From the NCBI GenBank assembly GCA_902489185.1, contig CABTZC010000118.1, positions 1-6,818 on the forward strand: a stretch of DNA of 6,818 nt, given 5' to 3'. The stretch comes from an uncultured Brevibacterium sp. GTDB lineage: Bacteria > Actinomycetota > Actinomycetes > Actinomycetales > Brevibacteriaceae. The position numbers were made by a program, and so were the translations under genes. Of this stretch, positions 1 to 6,637 are shown piece by piece (positions within the stretch are counted from its first letter, which is position 1; the number at the start of each line of letters is the position of its first letter). The notes under the pieces were generated by a model. That model worked only from the letters and a program-made list of their open reading frames with translations, ran no database searches and was not told the origin of the DNA.

Positions 1-298
1 CGTAGTCCAGGCCCAGCTTGCTCAGACTCTCTTCCAAGGCAGCGCGTGCATCTGAGTGGCGGTTGTTCCACAACTTGGTGGTGACAAAGAGGTCTTCTCG
101 GTCGATTCCGCTGTGGGCAATCGCTTTCCCCACGCCTTCTTCGTTCTTGTAGATTGCGGCGGTGTCGATGTGCCTGTAACCGGCCTCCAGTGCCGTGGTG
201 ACCGCTGGAACTACGTCGTCATTGGAAAGTTGCCATACGCCAAACCCCAACTGTGGGATGGTGCTGCCGTCATTGAGCGTCAGCTGTGGGACTGTCAT
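1..298 (-). CDS. Aldo/keto reductase, N-terminal 99 residues (cut by the left edge)
   Basis: NAD(P)H-dependent reductase of aldehydes or ketones, expected to be cytosolic. Reading the minus strand from the ATG at 298 gives an open frame to the window edge, beginning MTVPQLTLNDGSTIPQLGFG. Residues 40-57 (GYRHIDTAAIYKNEEGVG) match the first aldo/keto reductase signature. Three of the four catalytic residues are visible: D45, Y50 and K75 (in FVTTKLWN). The histidine and the rest of the barrel lie outside the window. The start is supported by a GGAAGGA ribosome binding site at 305-311. The N-terminus resembles the small bacterial 2,5-diketo-D-gluconate reductase / AKR5-like group, typically about 275 residues, but the substrate cannot be told from this part. 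It is divergent from the phosphate transporter. The family call is secure; the exact reaction is not. Confidence 0.93.
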   Translation of the reverse strand, partial: MTVPQLTLNDGSTIPQLGFGVWQLSNDDVVPAVTTALEAGYRHIDTAAIYKNEEGVGKAIAHSGIDREDLFVTTKLWNNRHSDARAALEESLSKLGLDY

Positions 299-360
299 GG
301 TCGTTCCTTCCGCAGAGTAATCTTCGGACTTCCGTTTTATCACTCACCAGCGTTGTTTTC

Positions 361-401
361 ATGCATGCATATAACAGTCGACTCAGCGTTCGCAGATCTG
401 C
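361..401. promoter_or_regulatory. Two 10-bp palindromes, possible operator pair
   Basis: ATGCATGCAT at 361-370 and GCAGATCTGC at 392-401 are each perfect palindromes. Their centres are 31 bp apart, close to three helical turns. The first overlaps the possible -10 of the aldo/keto reductase and the second covers its -35 region, a fitting place for a repressor. The two half-sites differ in sequence, so one protein binding both is not implied. Short palindromes also occur by chance. Confidence 0.25.
368..376 (-). promoter_or_regulatory. Possible extended -10 promoter of the aldo/keto reductase gene
   Basis: On the minus strand the sequence TGTTATATG (TG, one base, then TATATG) resembles an extended -10 element. 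It lies about 70 nt before the reductase start codon. No good -35 hexamer is present at the usual distance; the 10-bp palindrome at 392-401 sits there instead. This is a guess from base pattern only. Confidence 0.3.
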
Positions 402-499
402 CTGTTAAGAATCTGCAAAAGTAAACGTTTTCGTCACTCAGAATTCACGCGACTCTGTCTTGAAGGTTAACCATCGCCGTCACGATGTGTACGTACTAC

Positions 500-505
500 G
501 AAAGG
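500..505 (+). promoter_or_regulatory. Ribosome binding site that fixes the phosphate transporter start
   Basis: GAAAGG lies 6 nt before the ATG at 512. The alternative in-frame ATG at 485 has no good Shine-Dalgarno sequence at a suitable distance, so 512 is preferred. Confidence 0.6.
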
Positions 506-511
506 TTTGTT

Positions 512-2134
512 ATGTCTGCATCTCTTGACGAAAAGCCTGACACGTCAGCAACACCCAAGACATCCGGCTTCTTGGGACCAGACCGCTGGTGGCACATCGC
601 ATTCGGCGGGCTTATGGCAATCGCCCTAGTGTCATTCACCCTCTGGTCGTTTGGGTATGTCGACCCGAGCGCCAACCGCGTCCTGCTCATCACGACGATT
701 GTTTTTGGCCTGTTCATGGCTTTCAACATCGGTGGTAACGATGTTGCCAACTCGTTTGGAACCAGCGTGGGTGCCGGAACGCTTTCCATGAAACAAGCAC
801 TCGTTGTCGCAGCGATCTTCGAAGTCAGCGGTGCTGTGCTGGCCGGCGGTGAAGTCACTGAAACCGTGCGTTCAGGGATCGTGGACCTGAACGCAATTGA
901 CCTCGCCCCCATGGACTTCGTGTTTATCATGATGTCAGCGCTACTCGGAGCGGCACTGTGGCTCCTCGTCGCAACCCGCATGGGCTGGCCGGTGTCCACC
1001 ACTCACTCAATCGTGGGCGGTATCGTGGGTGCCTCTCTGACACTTGGAATCACCACGGGAACCGGTGGATGGTCCATGGTGCAGTGGTCAGAAATCGGCA
1101 AGATCGCCATGTCCTGGGTACTGTCCCCACTCCTGGGCGGGGTTGTCGCATGGTTCCTGTTTGGCCAGATCAAAAAGCACATTCTGGTATTCAACGAACG
1201 CATGGACGAAAAACTGCGCGAACTCAAACGCGAGCGCGCCGAACTGCGCACCACGCACAAGCAAGCGTTCGAACGCCTAGATGAACTGCAGCAGATCTCG
1301 TACACCAATGCCATGGCACGTGACGCTGAAGTGTACCTACGGGACAATTACGACCCTGAAGAGCTCGAGTCCGATTACTACCGCGACCTGCACCAGATTG
1401 AAGAACGGGCAAAAGAAATCAACGCGCACCGAGCACTCGAAGCGTGGGTTCCACTGTTGGCCGCGTTCGGTGCCGTTGTGATCGGCTCGATGATGTTGTT
1501 CAAGGGGCTGAAGAACCTGCACTTAGATTTGGGTTCGGTGGGTAACTTCCTAATTCTGGGCATGATCGCAGCATCCGTGTGGATGGCAGTGTTCATTTTC
1601 GCTCGCACGCTCAAGAAACAGGACTTGTCGCGTTCCACGTTCCTGTTGTTCAGTTGGATGCAGGTGTTCACGGCGTCCGCGTTCGCGTTCAGCCACGGAT
1701 CCAATGACATCGCAAACGCGATTGGTCCGTTCGCCGCGATTCTGGACGTGCTCAAAACTAATAGCATCAACGACGAGGCCGGTGTGCCAGCTGCCGTCAT
1801 GATCACCGCCGGAGTGGCGCTGATTGCGGGCCTGTGGTTCATTGGTCGTTTCGTCATCAAGACCGTGGGGTCAGGACTCACGGAAATGCACCCGGCTTCT
1901 GGTTTCACCGCTGAGCTCGCAGCCGCAGGTGTGGTCATGCTGGCCTCAGTGCTCGGTCTGCCGGTGTCCTCGACTCACATCCTCATTGGCGCGGTTCTGG
2001 GTGTGGGAATCGTGAACAAGGCCGCGAACTGGAACCTCATGAAGCCCATCGCACTCGCCTGGGTCATCACGGTGCCTGCTGCGGCTGCAATTGGTGCGGT
2101 TGGTGTCTTGGCTCTTCGGGCGATCTTCGGTTAA
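512..2134 (+). CDS. pit: PiT-family inorganic phosphate transporter
   Basis: Low-affinity, cation-coupled uptake of inorganic phosphate across the cytoplasmic membrane. From the ATG at 512 the protein has 540 residues. It shows the inverted two-half layout of the PiT/SLC20 family: GGNDVAN at residues 74-80 in the first half and GSNDIAN at 396-402 in the second, each paired with a downstream helix motif (WPVSTTHS and LPVSSTHI). About ten or more hydrophobic segments are visible. The halves are joined by a long charged cytoplasmic loop, roughly residues 225-312, rich in Glu, Lys and Arg with coiled-coil character (from MDEKLRELKRERAELR). No PhoU-like/DUF47 partner gene lies beside it, although such partners are common for Pit proteins. 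An alternative start at 485 would add nine residues but lacks a convincing ribosome binding site. I found no clear promoter or Pho box. The family call is very secure; phosphate as substrate is inferred from the family. Confidence 0.96.
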   Translation: MSASLDEKPDTSATPKTSGFLGPDRWWHIAFGGLMAIALVSFTLWSFGYVDPSANRVLLITTIVFGLFMAFNIGGNDVANSFGTSVGAGTLSMKQALVVAAIFEVSGAVLAGGEVTETVRSGIVDLNAIDLAPMDFVFIMMSALLGAALWLLVATRMGWPVSTTHSIVGGIVGASLTLGITTGTGGWSMVQWSEIGKIAMSWVLSPLLGGVVAWFLFGQIKKHILVFNERMDEKLRELKRERAELRTTHKQAFERLDELQQISYTNAMARDAEVYLRDNYDPEELESDYYRDLHQIEERAKEINAHRALEAWVPLLAAFGAVVIGSMMLFKGLKNLHLDLGSVGNFLILGMIAASVWMAVFIFARTLKKQDLSRSTFLLFSWMQVFTASAFAFSHGSNDIANAIGPFAAILDVLKTNSINDEAGVPAAVMITAGVALIAGLWFIGRFVIKTVGSGLTEMHPASGFTAELAAAGVVMLASVLGLPVSSTHILIGAVLGVGIVNKAANWNLMKPIALAWVITVPAAAAIGAVGVLALRAIFG

Positions 2135-2166
2135 CGCGCTCACTCACTGATCCAAAAACCACTACA

Positions 2167-2200
2167 TGCGCGGGGGTAGCCAGGTGGCTATCCCCGCGCA
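2167..2200. terminator. Hairpin terminator at the convergent pit / hydrolase junction
   Basis: A 15-bp stem (TGCGCGGGGGTAGCC against GGCTATCCCCGCGCA, one G-T wobble) closes a 4-nt loop AGGT. In the minus direction a TTTTT run follows about 8 nt after the stem (plus-strand A-run near 2154-2158), so it works best as the hydrolase terminator. In the plus direction it is followed by AAGTGTGTG, a poor U-tract. The hydrolase TAG stop (2188-2190) lies inside the right arm. Confidence 0.65.
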
Positions 2201-3078
2201 AAGTGTGTGAGCAGATGAGCCGCAACGACCTCGGGCACTTCTTCCGGCAGCCAATGCGAGCGGCCGGTGAGTTCCACGAACTCATACGGCCCTTCCACAT
2301 ACTCCGCCGTCAGCTCGGCGGAACTGCGCGCAAACGCCGCGTCCTCACTCCCCCACACGTACAGCGTGGGGACCGTGATGGGCTGCGTGGGCATGTCCGT
2401 TCCCAACCCCAGCGCACGGTAATACTTGAGGCTAGCGGCTAACACCTCCGGGTCACTAAGGCGTTGCACGTACGCATCTTCGATGTGATGCGGAATCGCA
2501 CCCTGGTACACGGCCCGAAGTTTCGCAGCGTTATCCCGTAACATGCTGGTGACAATCTGCTCTGGGTGGTGGCGGATCTTGCGCAGATATTCCATGCGTT
2601 CGTACTGGTCGGGGTCGCGCGCGATCATCTCGCCGTGTGCCCGCGTGTGTGCCGTGGCCAGGGATGTGAAGGTCTGGATCCGGTCCGTCATGCGGGGAAC
2701 AGCCGCCCATCCCATCACGCCACCCCAGTCGTGGCCCACCAGGTGAAAGCGGTCAATGCCGGCGGTATCGGCAACGGCGCCGAGGTCGTCAACCAGTTTT
2801 GCGACCGTGTATTCTTCCAGCGCCTCGGGGCGCAAGCCCGGTGAGTATCCGCGCTGATCGTAGGCAAGGATGGGGTGGCCAGCTTTGAGGAGTGTGGTTG
2901 CGATGGGCTCCCAGCATGACGCGAATTCCGGCCAGCCGTGGACCAGGATCACCGGGGTTGAAGTGCCGAGGTCGCCGGCCGTGTAGCCGGTGAGTTCGCC
3001 TTCCGGGGTTGTGAAAGTGGTTGCGTGGCCACCCAGCCGTGCGGCCAGCTGGGCATACGGGTGAGCCTGACTGGTCAT
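2188..3078 (-). CDS. Alpha/beta hydrolase, epoxide-hydrolase-like
   Basis: Soluble alpha/beta-fold hydrolase of 296 residues, close to the usual size of bacterial soluble epoxide hydrolases. Visible motifs in order: the oxyanion-hole HGWP at 47-50; DQRGYSPG at 74-81; the nucleophile elbow GHDWGG at 115-120 with D117 as probable nucleophile; cap-region tyrosines (Y159, and Y219/Y220 in LKYYRA) where epoxide hydrolases carry ring-opening tyrosines; an acid near D246 (VWGSEDAAF); and the catalytic histidine H275 (GRSHWLP). An Asp nucleophile with HGxP favours epoxide hydrolase over esterase. Haloalkane or haloacetate dehalogenases share the Asp nucleophile and cannot be excluded. The start at 3078 is fixed by a strong AAGGAGG (3083-3089) 4 nt upstream; an ATG at 3147 would overlap the preceding gene. 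It follows the GntP-type permease by 31 nt on the same strand, so the two are probably co-transcribed. The substrate is unknown. Confidence 0.9.
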   Translation of the reverse strand: MTSQAHPYAQLAARLGGHATTFTTPEGELTGYTAGDLGTSTPVILVHGWPEFASCWEPIATTLLKAGHPILAYDQRGYSPGLRPEALEEYTVAKLVDDLGAVADTAGIDRFHLVGHDWGGVMGWAAVPRMTDRIQTFTSLATAHTRAHGEMIARDPDQYERMEYLRKIRHHPEQIVTSMLRDNAAKLRAVYQGAIPHHIEDAYVQRLSDPEVLAASLKYYRALGLGTDMPTQPITVPTLYVWGSEDAAFARSSAELTAEYVEGPYEFVELTGRSHWLPEEVPEVVAAHLLTHFARG

Positions 3079-3082
3079 GTCT

Positions 3083-3089
3083 CCTCCTT
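3083..3089 (-). promoter_or_regulatory. Ribosome binding site that fixes the hydrolase start
   Basis: A perfect AAGGAGG on the minus strand, 4 nt before the ATG at 3078. It lies in the 31-nt gap after the permease stop codon and argues against the longer frame starting at 3147. Confidence 0.85.
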
Positions 3090-3109
3090 GAGATCGTGAC
3101 GTTTTCCAG

Positions 3110-4555
3110 CTAAACAAGTCCAAACAGGAGCGTAAACCCGAGAACAACCGCCAGGCTGATAATCGGAATTACAACTGAAACCACACCTACGTCGGCGTAG
3201 GACTGCCGGTGCGTCAGACCGCAGATCGTGAGTAATGTGATGACAGCACCGTTGTGCGGAAGCGAGTCCATACCACCTGAAGCAATAGCTGCAACACGGT
3301 GCATGATTTCAGGCGAAATACCTGCCTGTTGGGCAAGCGCCAAATAATCCGCCCCCAAGGTTTCTAGCCCAATGCTCATACCACCCGAGGCTGACCCCGT
3401 AATACCGGCCAACACGTTGATGGCAACAGCCAGCGAAATGAGCGGGTTGCCCGGGATGCTCAAAACAGCGTCGCGCACAATTGAAAACGCTGGGACGCTC
3501 GCGATGATCGCACCGAATCCCACCTCGGACGCGGTGTTGAAAATGGGAAGCATGGACCCCGTCGCACCCTGATTAAGCGACTCCTTAGCGTCTTTCATGT
3601 GGCGCCAACCTACAGCCAGGGTGAACAGACAAGCGAAGAACAACGCGATCACAATGGCCCAGATACCGCCCACTTTGGAAATATCGGTTTTGCCGTAGGT
3701 TTCTTCTTGCAGGTACGCAAAGTCCATCGCGGGAAAGACCCAGGTGACCAGCGAAAAGTTCGTCACAATCACGATCAGGATGGGCACCAGACCAAGCATT
3801 GCGTTCGGGGTTTTTTGAGTTACCGCCGAGGTGGTCGCGCCAGATGAGGAACCTGTGTCGCCGTTGTTTTGCTCGTCTTGGTCCGTCTCACCAAAACCGG
3901 GGCGAGTGTTTGAGTCTTGGTAACCTTCACCGGCGGCCATGAGCTTCTTCGCACGCCAGCCGAGCCACACAGAAGCCAGAGCGAACATGAGGAGCCCACA
4001 CACGATACCGAAAACGGGTGCGGCGAACGCGTTGGTTCCAAAGAAGGGGCCAGGGATCGCGTTCTGAATGGCGGGGGTTCCCGGCAGAGCTGTCATTGTG
4101 AACGTCCCGGCGCCAGCCAACATCGAGGCCGCAACCAGACGCTTAGGAATGTCGGCTGCACGGAACATCTGGTTTGCGATTGGGAACAGAGCAAACGACA
4201 CCACGAACACCGAGACACCACCGTAGGTCAGAATCGCGCCGGAAAGAATCGTGGCCAAAATGGCGCGCTTCGCCCCAATAGTGTTCACGATCCACAGTGC
4301 AATCGCCTTCGCAAAGCCGGTGTCCGACATGAGCTTGCCGAAGACCGCTCCCAACGCGAACACGGGAAAGTACGTGATGATGTATTTTCCAACCGCGGGC
4401 ATGAAGATCTGCGTGTACGTGGCCACGAGAGGCAAACCGGCAAAAGCAACGGCAACCAGTGCTGTAATGGGTGCTAAATACAGAACACTGAAGCCTCGAT
4501 AGGCGAGGAAAATGAGCAGTCCGAGTGCCAGCAGAACACCGATCAATCCGAGCAT
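3110..4555 (-). CDS. GntP-family permease (organic acid/H+ symporter type)
   Basis: Integral membrane carrier of 481 residues; the gluconate permease family usually runs to about 440-470. Hydrophobic segments fill the protein except for a polar, Asp/Ser/Thr-rich linker at about residues 201-250 between two membrane blocks. Conserved stretches typical of the family are TYGGVSVFVV (110-119), LPGTPAIQN (157-165), SEVGFGAIIASVPAF (343-357), GSASGG (387-392) and DSLPHNGAVITLL (430-442). GntP relatives carry gluconate and other small organic acids. The LPHNGA form recalls members annotated as hydroxybutyrate or citrate-like carriers, but the substrate cannot be read from sequence. The start at 4555 is chosen because GGGAGG lies 4 nt upstream at 4560-4565; an upstream start at 4630 would run through the terminator hairpin. 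It is the first gene of a probable operon with the downstream hydrolase, which may act on the imported compound. Confidence 0.9.
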   Translation of the reverse strand: MLGLIGVLLALGLLIFLAYRGFSVLYLAPITALVAVAFAGLPLVATYTQIFMPAVGKYIITYFPVFALGAVFGKLMSDTGFAKAIALWIVNTIGAKRAILATILSGAILTYGGVSVFVVSFALFPIANQMFRAADIPKRLVAASMLAGAGTFTMTALPGTPAIQNAIPGPFFGTNAFAAPVFGIVCGLLMFALASVWLGWRAKKLMAAGEGYQDSNTRPGFGETDQDEQNNGDTGSSSGATTSAVTQKTPNAMLGLVPILIVIVTNFSLVTWVFPAMDFAYLQEETYGKTDISKVGGIWAIVIALFFACLFTLAVGWRHMKDAKESLNQGATGSMLPIFNTASEVGFGAIIASVPAFSIVRDAVLSIPGNPLISLAVAINVLAGITGSASGGMSIGLETLGADYLALAQQAGISPEIMHRVAAIASGGMDSLPHNGAVITLLTICGLTHRQSYADVGVVSVVIPIISLAVVLGFTLLFGLV

Positions 4556-4559
4556 GGGG

Positions 4560-4565
4560 CCTCCC
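4560..4565 (-). promoter_or_regulatory. Ribosome binding site that fixes the GntP-type permease start
   Basis: GGGAGG on the minus strand, 4 nt before the ATG at 4555. The 65 nt between here and the BCCT terminator must hold the operon promoter unless there is read-through. I could not identify convincing -35/-10 hexamers in it. Confidence 0.75.
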
Positions 4566-4613
4566 GAGGGGGTCGAATGCAATTTTCGGTAGCTTATGTA
4601 GCTCTGGCCGCGC

Positions 4614-4660
4614 AAAGAAGAACCGCCCATCCTGTGAGATAGATCACAGGATGGGCGGTT
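4614..4660 (-). terminator. Rho-independent terminator of the BCCT gene
   Basis: A perfect 17-bp inverted repeat occupies 4621-4637 and 4644-4660 (arm AACCGCCCATCCTGTGA) with a 6-nt loop GATAGA. On the minus strand it begins 17 nt after the BCCT stop codon and is followed by CTTCTTT. On the plus strand it is followed by TTTTC, so it could also stop antisense transcription. It separates the BCCT gene from the permease operon. Confidence 0.9.
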
Positions 4661-4677
4661 TTCAACCGAGCGGGGTT

Positions 4678-6456
4678 CTACTTCTTGCGCTCGAACCCAC
4701 TGCGAGTTCGACTGATTCGGTAGTCGATCCGTTCATCAATACGTGCATCGACCGGGCGACCGAACTTCTCGTCGAAGTCATCCACCAGCGATTCACTAAT
4801 GCTGCGGTAAACATCACGTAGACGTTCACGCTCAATTGCCGACACATCAGCCTTGAAGCTCCGCAACGTTGCAACGCACATGAACAGCAACACAATGCTA
4901 AACGGAAGAGCCGTAGCAAGCGCGGCCGCCTGCAGGGACGCCAAGCCACCAGCCAGCAAGAGCCCGATCGCGAGGGCACCTTCCAGCACCGCGAACAGGA
5001 CACGCGACCACACCGGCGGGTTGGGGTGGCCACCCGAGGCAAGCATGTCCACAACCAACGAACCGGAGTCGGAGGACGTGATGAAGAAAATCGCCACCAG
5101 GATTATCGCGATCACTGACAGGATCGAGCCCATTGGCAGGCCAGACAGGACGTCGAACAGGGCCGCTTCGGCGACGACCTCGCCAGCCTCATTCACCAGG
5201 TCACCTTCACCAAAGAACTGGCGGTAGATACCTGCGCCACCCATGACGGAGAACCAGAAGAACCCAACGATCGACGGAACCAGCAAAACACCGGCGATGA
5301 ACTGACGGACGGTACGACCTCGGGAAATACGGGCAATGAAAACCCCCACGAATGGTGCCCAAGAGATCCACCAGCCCCAGTAGAAGATGGTCCACGAGGA
5401 GTTCCATGTAGCACCGTCTTCACCGGTGTATGCGCCCACGTCAAAGGTCATGTTGAGCACATTGGCCAAGTACACGCCAATAGATTCGATGAAGTTTTGG
5501 AACAGGAACAGGGTTGGACCCACCAGCAGCACGCTGATGAGCAGAATTCCAGCGAGCGACAGGTTAATGTTCGACAACCAGCGAATACCGGCCCCCAGAC
5601 CACTGACAACAGACATGGTGGCCAGGAACGTGATGACGACAATCAGGATGACCAAGAGGCGGTTATCTGCTTGGCCAACAATCCCCAGCTCTGCCAGACC
5701 AGTTGCGATCTGCTGAACACCCAGCCCCAGCGAGGTGGCAATACCAAAGATGGTTCCGAATACCGCAAGGTTGTCAATGACGTCACCCATCCACCCTTTA
5801 ACACGCTCACCCAGGAGGGGTTCCAGGGCCCAGCGGATTGAGACGGGGCGGCCACGGCGGTGCACTGCGTATGCGAGCGCTAGACCAATCACGGCGTAGA
5901 TTGCCCACGGGTGAAGTCCCCAGTGCACGAAGGTCTGCGCCATCGCGAGCTGGCCGCGCGTAGCCTGATCTTCTGGCCAACCTGGCTTGGGGTCCACGGT
6001 TGCGTAGATGAGCGGTTCGCCCACACCGTAAAACACCAGGCCGATTCCCATACCGGCCGCGAACAGCATGGCAAACCACGACAAGAGACCAAACTCCGGT
6101 TTGTCGTCTTCTTGGCCAAGTTTGATGGAACCGTACTTGGAGAACGCGATAACGAGAGCAAAGGCAATGAATGCGGCAATGACGAGCATGTACCACCAGC
6201 CCAGCGTGCCCACGATCCACCCCTGCATGGCCAACAGTGCGTCACCTGTGGCTTCAGGTGCTGCGATTGCGATGATGGCCACCGCAAGGACCACGATGAG
6301 CGAAGGCCAAAAGACAAATGGCGTCACTCCGCCTTTCGAGATCTGCACACCCTGACGCTTAAGTTTTTCGGTAATGACTTCATCGGAGTCACTATCCTGA
6401 ACTCTGTTCTTAACTTGATGCTCAATTTCGTGTTCTTCACCGAGTGCTGAAGACAT
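4678..6456 (-). CDS. BCCT-family transporter, glycine betaine type
   Basis: Secondary carrier for trimethylammonium osmoprotectants in the cytoplasmic membrane; 592 residues, about the size of C. glutamicum BetP (595). The glycine-rich GMGIG lies at 135-139. The last glycine is typical of Na+-coupled betaine carriers, whereas choline/H+ members often have Asp there. The aromatic binding cage is intact: W179, W184 and Y187 (HWGLHPWAIY), and W360, W362, W363 and W366 (WTIFYWGWWISW). The family segment APFVGVFIARISRGR and the sodium-site helix FFITSSDS (457-464) follow. The cytoplasmic N-terminus (about 45 residues) is net acidic as in BetP. The C-terminal tail (about 60 residues) is rich in both Arg and Asp/Glu rather than strongly basic, so BetP-like osmosensing is uncertain. 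The ATG at 6456 is preferred because GGGAAGAG (6460-6467) precedes it; a GTG at 6480 lacks a ribosome binding site. It is followed by its own terminator, so probably monocistronic. Glycine betaine is the likely substrate, but ectoine, proline or carnitine are possible. Confidence 0.94.
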   Translation of the reverse strand: MSSALGEEHEIEHQVKNRVQDSDSDEVITEKLKRQGVQISKGGVTPFVFWPSLIVVLAVAIIAIAAPEATGDALLAMQGWIVGTLGWWYMLVIAAFIAFALVIAFSKYGSIKLGQEDDKPEFGLLSWFAMLFAAGMGIGLVFYGVGEPLIYATVDPKPGWPEDQATRGQLAMAQTFVHWGLHPWAIYAVIGLALAYAVHRRGRPVSIRWALEPLLGERVKGWMGDVIDNLAVFGTIFGIATSLGLGVQQIATGLAELGIVGQADNRLLVILIVVITFLATMSVVSGLGAGIRWLSNINLSLAGILLISVLLVGPTLFLFQNFIESIGVYLANVLNMTFDVGAYTGEDGATWNSSWTIFYWGWWISWAPFVGVFIARISRGRTVRQFIAGVLLVPSIVGFFWFSVMGGAGIYRQFFGEGDLVNEAGEVVAEAALFDVLSGLPMGSILSVIAIILVAIFFITSSDSGSLVVDMLASGGHPNPPVWSRVLFAVLEGALAIGLLLAGGLASLQAAALATALPFSIVLLFMCVATLRSFKADVSAIERERLRDVYRSISESLVDDFDEKFGRPVDARIDERIDYRISRTRSGFERKK

Positions 6457-6459
6457 AAA

Positions 6460-6467
6460 CTCTTCCC
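6460..6467 (-). promoter_or_regulatory. Ribosome binding site that fixes the BCCT start
   Basis: GGGAAGAG on the minus strand, 3 nt before the ATG at 6456. It favours this start over the GTG at 6480, which would add eight residues. Confidence 0.6.
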
Positions 6468-6493
6468 AGTTTGGAGTCACAAATAACCCATCG

Positions 6494-6522
6494 AGTCTAA
6501 CGAAACCTTGGGAATACGCTAA
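6494..6522 (-). promoter_or_regulatory. Possible sigma-70-type promoter of the BCCT gene
   Basis: On the minus strand TTAGCG (6517-6522) and TAGACT (6494-6499) are separated by exactly 17 nt. They match 3 of 6 and 4 of 6 consensus bases, so the call is weak. It would give a leader of about 30 nt before the ATG at 6456, and it places the 11-bp tandem repeat (6542-6562) directly upstream of the -35. Confidence 0.3.
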
Positions 6523-6534
6523 GGACTGGGGCTG

Positions 6535-6562
6535 GTTCTCTGTTCCATAGAGGTTCTATAGA
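6535..6562. repeat. 11-bp-spaced tandem repeat upstream of the BCCT promoter
   Basis: GTTCCATAGA (6542-6551) and GTTCTATAGA (6553-6562) differ at one base and repeat with an 11-bp period. A third partial copy, GTTCTCT, starts at 6535. Direct repeats about one helical turn apart are typical binding sites for dimers of OmpR-type response regulators. The position, just upstream of the possible -35, would suit an activator. The binding protein is unknown. Confidence 0.4.
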
Positions 6563-6589
6563 TCGGCGCAAAGGGGGATGCGAAGAACC

Positions 6590-6637
6590 GTTTACCCACC
6601 ACCCCTCGAACAGGGTTGGTGGGTAAACGCCCTTTTT
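6590..6637 (+). terminator. Rho-independent terminator on the plus strand, with no gene in front
   Basis: A 17-bp stem with one mismatch (arms 6590-6606 and 6612-6628, GTTTACCCACCACCCCT against AGGGTTGGTGGGTAAAC) has a 5-nt loop CGAAC. It is followed by GCCCTTTTTG and more T-rich sequence. The structure is a textbook terminator for plus-strand transcription, yet no plus-strand gene ends here. The arms are related to those of the next hairpin. Confidence 0.75.

Noticed and set aside
56..424. A 122-codon plus-strand frame at the left end
   Set aside because: It is antisense to the aldo/keto reductase, which has clear family motifs and a ribosome binding site on the minus strand.
440..490. A possible Pho box (GTTAACC near 466, TTCACG near 444) before the phosphate transporter
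   Set aside because: The matches to the actinobacterial GTTCACC-type direct repeat are poor and the 11-bp spacing is not kept.
496..1938. Minus-strand frames of 168 and 186 codons inside the phosphate transporter gene
   Set aside because: They are shadows of the real plus-strand gene, whose both PiT signatures are intact.
3917..4477. A 186-codon plus-strand frame within the GntP-type permease gene
   Set aside because: The product is a low-complexity, His/Arg/Gly-rich sequence of the kind produced by the antisense of a GC-rich membrane protein gene; no ribosome binding site or domain is visible.
5911..6450. A 179-codon plus-strand frame within the BCCT gene
   Set aside because: It is antisense to well-conserved BCCT sequence and shows no recognisable motif.
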